Assembly: GCA_029762575.1 (NCBI GenBank) | Contig: JARVGL010000005.1 | Coordinates: 1 to 47,692, forward strand | Direction: 5' to 3' | Origin: Thermoplasmatota archaeon | Lineage (GTDB): Archaea; Thermoplasmatota; E2; DHVEG-1 | Length of the DNA stretch: 47,692 nucleotides | Shown here: piece after piece, positions 43,465 through 47,692 of the stretch | Position numbering within the stretch: the first letter of the stretch is position 1 | How the letters are laid out: every line of letters starts with the position of its first letter | Notes under the pieces: model-generated | Seen by the model: only the letters and a program-made list of their open reading frames with translations | Told to the model about the DNA's origin: nothing | Databases searched by the model: none | Program-made: the position numbers and the translations under genes

Positions 43465-44281
43465 GACCCCGAGTACCCAAAGGATCTATCTACTCTTTCT
43501 TTTGCTTTTCTCTCTTGAACTCTATTATTTCTTCATCGATTTCTTTTTATCAGGTTTGTTTGTCCATTATGGGTACAGTCTTCAGGGAGGTTTCATCATT
43601 CTTGGTATCTGTATAACACATGGTATCATCTTGTTTGGACTAATCTATCTATCATATGGAGTTATGAATCGAAAACCATGGACCAGGAAATTCATGATAT
43701 TCTTCCTGATTTGGGCGTCTTTATGGGCAATATGGGGTATTCTTGTTGGTAACAACATCATTGTTCATCTTGTTATACTTATCATCTACCTTATTATGAT
43801 CCTGTATCTAAACACAAGGGAGGTAAAACAATATTTCATGAGGCTTTTTCGATATGGAAAATATGTGCTTTATACTCGCATGGTTGTTTTAAAGAGTGGT
43901 GTAAAACTTCCAATCTTTTTCTTTAGTTTCCATACTCCAAAAAGTGGATATGCAACCACATTGCCTGAAGGCTATATTGTCAAAGAAAACGAAACATCTC
44001 ATATGCCGTATCTAAAGAAAGAGAAGCCAACAACTATTAACAAGAACCAAGAACCAAAAAGAGCTCCTCAGAGCATCATCTATGTTGTGAACAGTTCACA
44101 TAATGATACAGTACAGGGAAACTGGTCGGTGAAAAGCAAACAAAAGATATTCAGCAATCATACGACAAAGCGATCCGCTCTTAATAAAGCTAGAGAAATC
44201 GCATCACAGGGTGATGCGAGGGTGATTGTACAAAATATCAATGGTCGTTTTAGCTATAGTTTTAAACCAAGAAGGCAATAA
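43457..44281 (+). CDS. multi-TM membrane protein with C-terminal DUF2188-like domain
   Basis: N-terminal hydrophobic helices; C-terminus IYVVNSSHNDTVQGNWSVKSKQKIFSNHTTKRSALNKAREIASQGDARVIVQNINGRFSYSF resembles DUF2188. Overlaps the PKD gene by 8 nt. Confidence 0.75.
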   Translation: MNKTPSTQRIYLLFLLLFSLELYYFFIDFFLSGLFVHYGYSLQGGFIILGICITHGIILFGLIYLSYGVMNRKPWTRKFMIFFLIWASLWAIWGILVGNNIIVHLVILIIYLIMILYLNTREVKQYFMRLFRYGKYVLYTRMVVLKSGVKLPIFFFSFHTPKSGYATTLPEGYIVKENETSHMPYLKKEKPTTINKNQEPKRAPQSIIYVVNSSHNDTVQGNWSVKSKQKIFSNHTTKRSALNKAREIASQGDARVIVQNINGRFSYSFKPRRQ

Positions 44282-44460
44282 TCATCTCAGATCCATATAA
44301 AAAAAACTAGAATTGTTCTGATTGATTGTTTCATTCCCCATCTCTATTATATTTTTTTTTTAAAATGCGATAACAAATGTCTAGTCTGTTGGTACTAATT
44401 GTACAACAATTCCTTAATAATGAAACTCACAGAATAAGGAGTAGTGAGGACTGAGAAAAA

Positions 44461-44583
44461 ATGATGATCGTTGGACAGGTATCAGACGCAAATGAAGCAA
44501 AAGAAATCGAATTCATCACAAAATCATTCATAGTAGGAAACCGTGCCCGTTTCTTATCAGCGACACTAAAAAAAGAGGCTTAG
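44461..44583 (+). CDS. possible 40-aa small ORF
   Basis: MMIVGQVSDANEAKEIEFITKSFIVGNRARFLSATLKKEA* in otherwise empty sequence; no recognised family. Confidence 0.25.
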   Translation: MMIVGQVSDANEAKEIEFITKSFIVGNRARFLSATLKKEA

Positions 44584-44747
44584 ATACGATGTCAAAACAA
44601 AGATCTAAAAAAGAAAACAAAATAAAAAAGGGCGTTCCCCAAGATATTATTATCACCTGGGTCAACATCTAAAACTTTTTCACTTATTTTCATTCGTTTT
44701 TTCAGTTACCTGAGTCTTTATATATTCATACGTTATCTTCTCTTAGT

Positions 44748-45263
44748 ATGGCTGTGACGATTAAATCACGAGGGGAGATTCTTTCTGATGTTATCAAGGA
44801 TGCAGAGGATCATCCAAAAAACTGGAAGGCAGTGTTCGGAAAAGATATAAAAAGATTTTCGACTGATTATTATCTTTTTCATCCAGAGGTTGGGTTATAT
44901 CTTATGAAGGAATATGAGAAGAATCCTTTGGAACGAGTTGGGGTTGGTGGTAAAATTGCTCGGTATGTCGATGAGGATATCACTCATTCTATTTCAACGC
45001 TTCCTGGTAACTTTGGTATCGTCCAAGGAGATTTCTCTAAGATACTTAGAAACATCCAAAAAGGTTTTCAGCCTTCGGATATCATCAACGCTGCATTATC
45101 CGGAAAAGATATGGGTTTGACCGTACCCATTCAAGGATCTGCAACAACACAATCAGAGCGATATAACTCGTTGAGGCAATTCAAAACACAGTCTCAGAAA
45201 AAAATAGACGATCGATTTGAAAAAACTGCTAGCAGCCAAGGAGTTTATTCCTCATATGATTAA
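44748..45263 (+). CDS. hypothetical protein (171 aa)
   Basis: Complete ORF with normal amino-acid composition and a TATA-like TTTATATATTC upstream; no recognised family. Confidence 0.7.
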   Translation: MAVTIKSRGEILSDVIKDAEDHPKNWKAVFGKDIKRFSTDYYLFHPEVGLYLMKEYEKNPLERVGVGGKIARYVDEDITHSISTLPGNFGIVQGDFSKILRNIQKGFQPSDIINAALSGKDMGLTVPIQGSATTQSERYNSLRQFKTQSQKKIDDRFEKTASSQGVYSSYD

Positions 45264-45284
45264 CGAATATATTAGTAGCGTTAC

Positions 45285-46601
45285 TTAGTCAAGATATTTA
45301 TCCATCACGTCTTCAGCATGTAAACGTTTTTCTGCAATATCTTGTAAAAGTGCGCACATGAGATCTGCGGTTTCTTTTTTACAATGACCACACATCCGCT
45401 CTCCTGATCTACAGGTGCGATATATCTCATGTAATTGATCATCATCCTCAATAAGATGATAGAGTAAGAGTTCATAGATCATGCATTCATCTGGTTTACC
45501 GCCATTTTTCTTTTGTTCTTCAAGGCTTATCGCTCCGCCTGTTTTTGCATGCATGATCTTTTTTCTAGCTTCATCCGGTGTATCTGTTAGAAAGATTGCG
45601 CTCTCTGGTTTTGATGATGACATTTTATCTCCGGTCAAACCTGTCATGAACCGATGGAATGTTGCAGAGGGTTGGATGAATCCATATCCTTTGAAGTCTG
45701 GTTCCGTTATTGCCAATGCATGATCGATCTGGGAGATGTCTTTTTCTTGCGCATCAAGGATGTATAAAGCCTTATACTCCGTGATTCGTTTAAACCTCTG
45801 AAAACCAAGAGCGGATATGATCTTTTCAGCATTATCAAGTAACTCTGAGATAGAATCATCCGGTTTGATGAACACACCGATCTTTTCATCTTTTGTTTTG
45901 ATAACGTTATAGAGTCGATATGCTTGAGCGACATATCTACTGAGACGGATGTGGGGATCCTGGTCAACACCCACGGGTACAAGAACAGGTCGTATACCAC
46001 CAAAAGGCTTCAATTGTACATGAAGGATATCCCCGGTTTGAACCATTGGTGAGAAGATATGGGTCATATTCGTGGAACCATTGAAACCGTAGGTAGCGGT
46101 CATCTGAGACCAATTTATTTTTTTACCTAAGAGAAATGCCAAGTCCTTAACATAGGAGTTCTTTGATTGGAAATAGATATGACATCGTTCTGGTTTCAAT
46201 CCAAGAGCTATATAATTCTTGATATATTCTTGAACTGCTAGTTCCTTTGTTTCTGATAAGCTAAATCCTCGTGTCCCGTATGCTTCTATATCTGCTATAG
46301 CGATAAAGATATCTGCTCCAATGCTTTGATAATAGATGACCTCATCTATCACCATCTTATGACCTAGATGCATCTTTCCAGAGGGCATAAGCCCGGTTAG
46401 AATCGCCCAGGGTTTCTTATTTTCAATGGACTCAGTAATGTTCTGAAAACCTCTATGGCCAAAGATGACACCTCTTCGGAGAAGTCGATGTGGATGAGGA
46501 AGGTTCCTCCATGTATTTTCTGAAAACTCCTCTATACCGAATTCGTCGCGAAGCCGTGCATAATCTTGATACGTTGATGAACTCCATGGATCTATCTTCA
46601 T
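45285..46601 (-). CDS. trpS: tryptophanyl-tRNA synthetase, archaeal type
   Basis: PSGKMHLGHKM (HIGH), DKMSSSKPESAIFLTD (KMSKS), archaeal TrpRS N-terminus. Confidence 0.92.
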   Translation of the reverse strand: MKIDPWSSSTYQDYARLRDEFGIEEFSENTWRNLPHPHRLLRRGVIFGHRGFQNITESIENKKPWAILTGLMPSGKMHLGHKMVIDEVIYYQSIGADIFIAIADIEAYGTRGFSLSETKELAVQEYIKNYIALGLKPERCHIYFQSKNSYVKDLAFLLGKKINWSQMTATYGFNGSTNMTHIFSPMVQTGDILHVQLKPFGGIRPVLVPVGVDQDPHIRLSRYVAQAYRLYNVIKTKDEKIGVFIKPDDSISELLDNAEKIISALGFQRFKRITEYKALYILDAQEKDISQIDHALAITEPDFKGYGFIQPSATFHRFMTGLTGDKMSSSKPESAIFLTDTPDEARKKIMHAKTGGAISLEEQKKNGGKPDECMIYELLLYHLIEDDDQLHEIYRTCRSGERMCGHCKKETADLMCALLQDIAEKRLHAEDVMDKYLD

Positions 46602-46663
46602 AGTATACCACGACGTAACATCAAACAGTCTTTCAAAAATCTTACCATCATCTTTTTAAAAAA

Positions 46664-46698
46664 GGGGGGTAGGGGAAGGCGGAGGGGGGCATAGGGGG
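46664..46698 (+). other. G-rich tract with G-quadruplex potential
   Basis: GGGGGGTAGGGGAAGGCGGAGGGGGGCATAGGGGG: four runs of at least 4 G separated by 2, 8 and 4 nt. Confidence 0.6.
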
Positions 46699-46929
46699 CA
46701 ATTATATTTGAAAATAAAACGTATTACTCATCAAAAAAAATCAATGAAAGCGCATCTACAAATTGTTTACTGAACATTTTCTCATCAGTATCCAAGAAGG
46801 ATTCCTTATGTAGGGGGTTAGGGTTTTCTTTTCTCATTCCTCAACACCTTCCATTCTATTCTTTATTGATGTTTGTATATAAGCCTGGTGTGTAAAAATG
46901 TCAGGGAGGAATAATACCAATACAGAACA

Positions 46930-46944
46930 AAAACTTATTAAGAG
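46930..46944 (+). promoter_or_regulatory. candidate BRE/TATA for rnpB
   Basis: AAAACTTATTAAGAG, about 25-30 bp upstream of the RNase P RNA 5' end. Confidence 0.35.
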
Positions 46945-46965
46945 TTAGGGATGTATGCGGTTTTT

Positions 46966-47263
46966 GTTGGGAGTAGGTGGACGACTCACGGCTTTGTGCT
47001 GAGGAAAGTCCTCCCTCGCTCTGGACCGGGGAATCACTCAAGTGGTAGAGGCGAGAGTCTCTGCAGAGGAACAGAAACGACACAGCCTATGGATAATGCG
47101 ATGATACAAATGTTGTTGAGGTCTCTGTAGGATTTGATGAAACGGCCAATCTGCCCCTGGAGCAAGCCTAAACAGTGGGATCAGTTGTCCAGACTGCTCA
47201 CAGGTAGGGCGCTTAGTAGAATGTCGTCTTAAAACAGAAGGAGGCTTACGGCCTACACCCAAC
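46966..47263 (+). ncRNA. rnpB: RNase P RNA, archaeal
   Basis: Conserved GAGGAAAGTCC near the 5' end, ACAGAAGGAGGCTTACGGCC near the 3' end; terminal helix GTTGGGAGTAGG / CCTACACCCAAC closes the molecule. Confidence 0.92.
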
Positions 47264-47331
47264 ACTTAATCTTCTGTAAAATAAAAGAAATTCAGTTTTT
47301 TCTCCGGGTGTGGGACAGAAAAAAGTGATCC

Positions 47332-47496
47332 TTATTCATCGATGATGATGACATATGCTCTTTTTCCGATGAATCTTTTTGGGACATCTACTTTACCAGA
47401 GGTACCTATAGAGTTCACGGTTCTTTCCAGGAATCCTTTAACGTTATCTTCTTTTAGAAGTAAGGTTCCTTGTTGTAGTTCAATGGTCCTTGACAC
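47332..47496 (-). CDS. DUF2080-like transposon-associated protein (54 aa, GTG start)
   Basis: C-terminus NSIGTSGKVDVPKRFIGKRAYVIIIDE matches the AbrB-like / DUF2080 pattern seen with archaeal transposases. Confidence 0.65.
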   Translation of the reverse strand: MSRTIELQQGTLLLKEDNVKGFLERTVNSIGTSGKVDVPKRFIGKRAYVIIIDE

Positions 47497-47502
47497 AATA
47501 CC

Positions 47503-47520
47503 AGTTATCTATAGATAACT
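47503..47520. repeat. perfect 18-bp palindrome
   Basis: AGTTATCTATAGATAACT equals its own reverse complement; lies between divergent DUF2080-like and transposase genes. Confidence 0.85.
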
Positions 47521-47554
47521 TTATATAGTTTTCTATTGATTCTGTATAATTGGG

Positions 47555-47692
47555 ATGAAGATCACAACTAGAGAAGTACGGGAGATCACTTCAGTAATTG
47601 ATGATATCATTGAAGAGTATAAAGCTAGATCAACACCTGAGAAGAGGGATTGGAGAACATATGAACAGCGTGTTGCTAAACGTTTACGCACT
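47555..47692 (+). mobile_element. transposase-like CDS, N-terminal part (truncated by window edge)
   Basis: MKITTREVREITSVIDDIIEEYKARSTPEKRDWRTYEQRVAKRLRT... resembles N-termini of archaeal IS transposases with a DW..YE..F/V..R pattern, divergent from the DUF2080-like gene. Confidence 0.6.

Noticed and set aside
46811-46826. Telomere-like GGGGGTTAGGG sequence
   Set aside because: Single short occurrence, no tandem array; most likely chance.
46901-47265. Two minus-strand ORFs (46901..47083 and 47038..47265)
   Set aside because: They lie across or within the RNase P RNA on the opposite strand and are not credible proteins.

Overview
The window is archaeal chromosomal DNA: AT-rich, densely coding, with short overlaps between genes and archaeal-type information machinery (Kae1/Bud32, RpoL, Csl4, NAC, prefoldin, SRP54/FtsY, RibK, archaeal TrpRS). 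A Thermoplasmatota-like euryarchaeon is my guess; the phylum is not proven. Most of it is housekeeping genes. I recognise about 40 CDSs, one tRNA-Val(UAC), an RNase P RNA, and the left part of an insertion sequence (DUF2080-like protein plus a divergent, truncated transposase) at the right edge. I found no CRISPR array, prophage or obvious defence island. The items most worth a second look are: (1) a tightly overlapped ribK-polX-ligA-DUF6485 operon with a bacterial-type NAD+ ligase; (2) a minus-strand run of membrane protein, metallophosphoesterase, 58-aa TM protein and Lhr-type helicase; (3) a perfect 18-bp palindrome in the divergent promoter of the IS; (4) a G-quadruplex-like tract between trpS and rnpB; (5) a probable thiI remnant before the prefoldin gene; (6) a predicted extracytoplasmic pyroglutamyl peptidase; (7) a PKD surface-protein gene overlapping a membrane-DUF2188 fusion gene; (8) a shared AT-rich promoter-like block upstream of two surface-protein genes. 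All homology calls come from motif recognition by eye; no searches were run.
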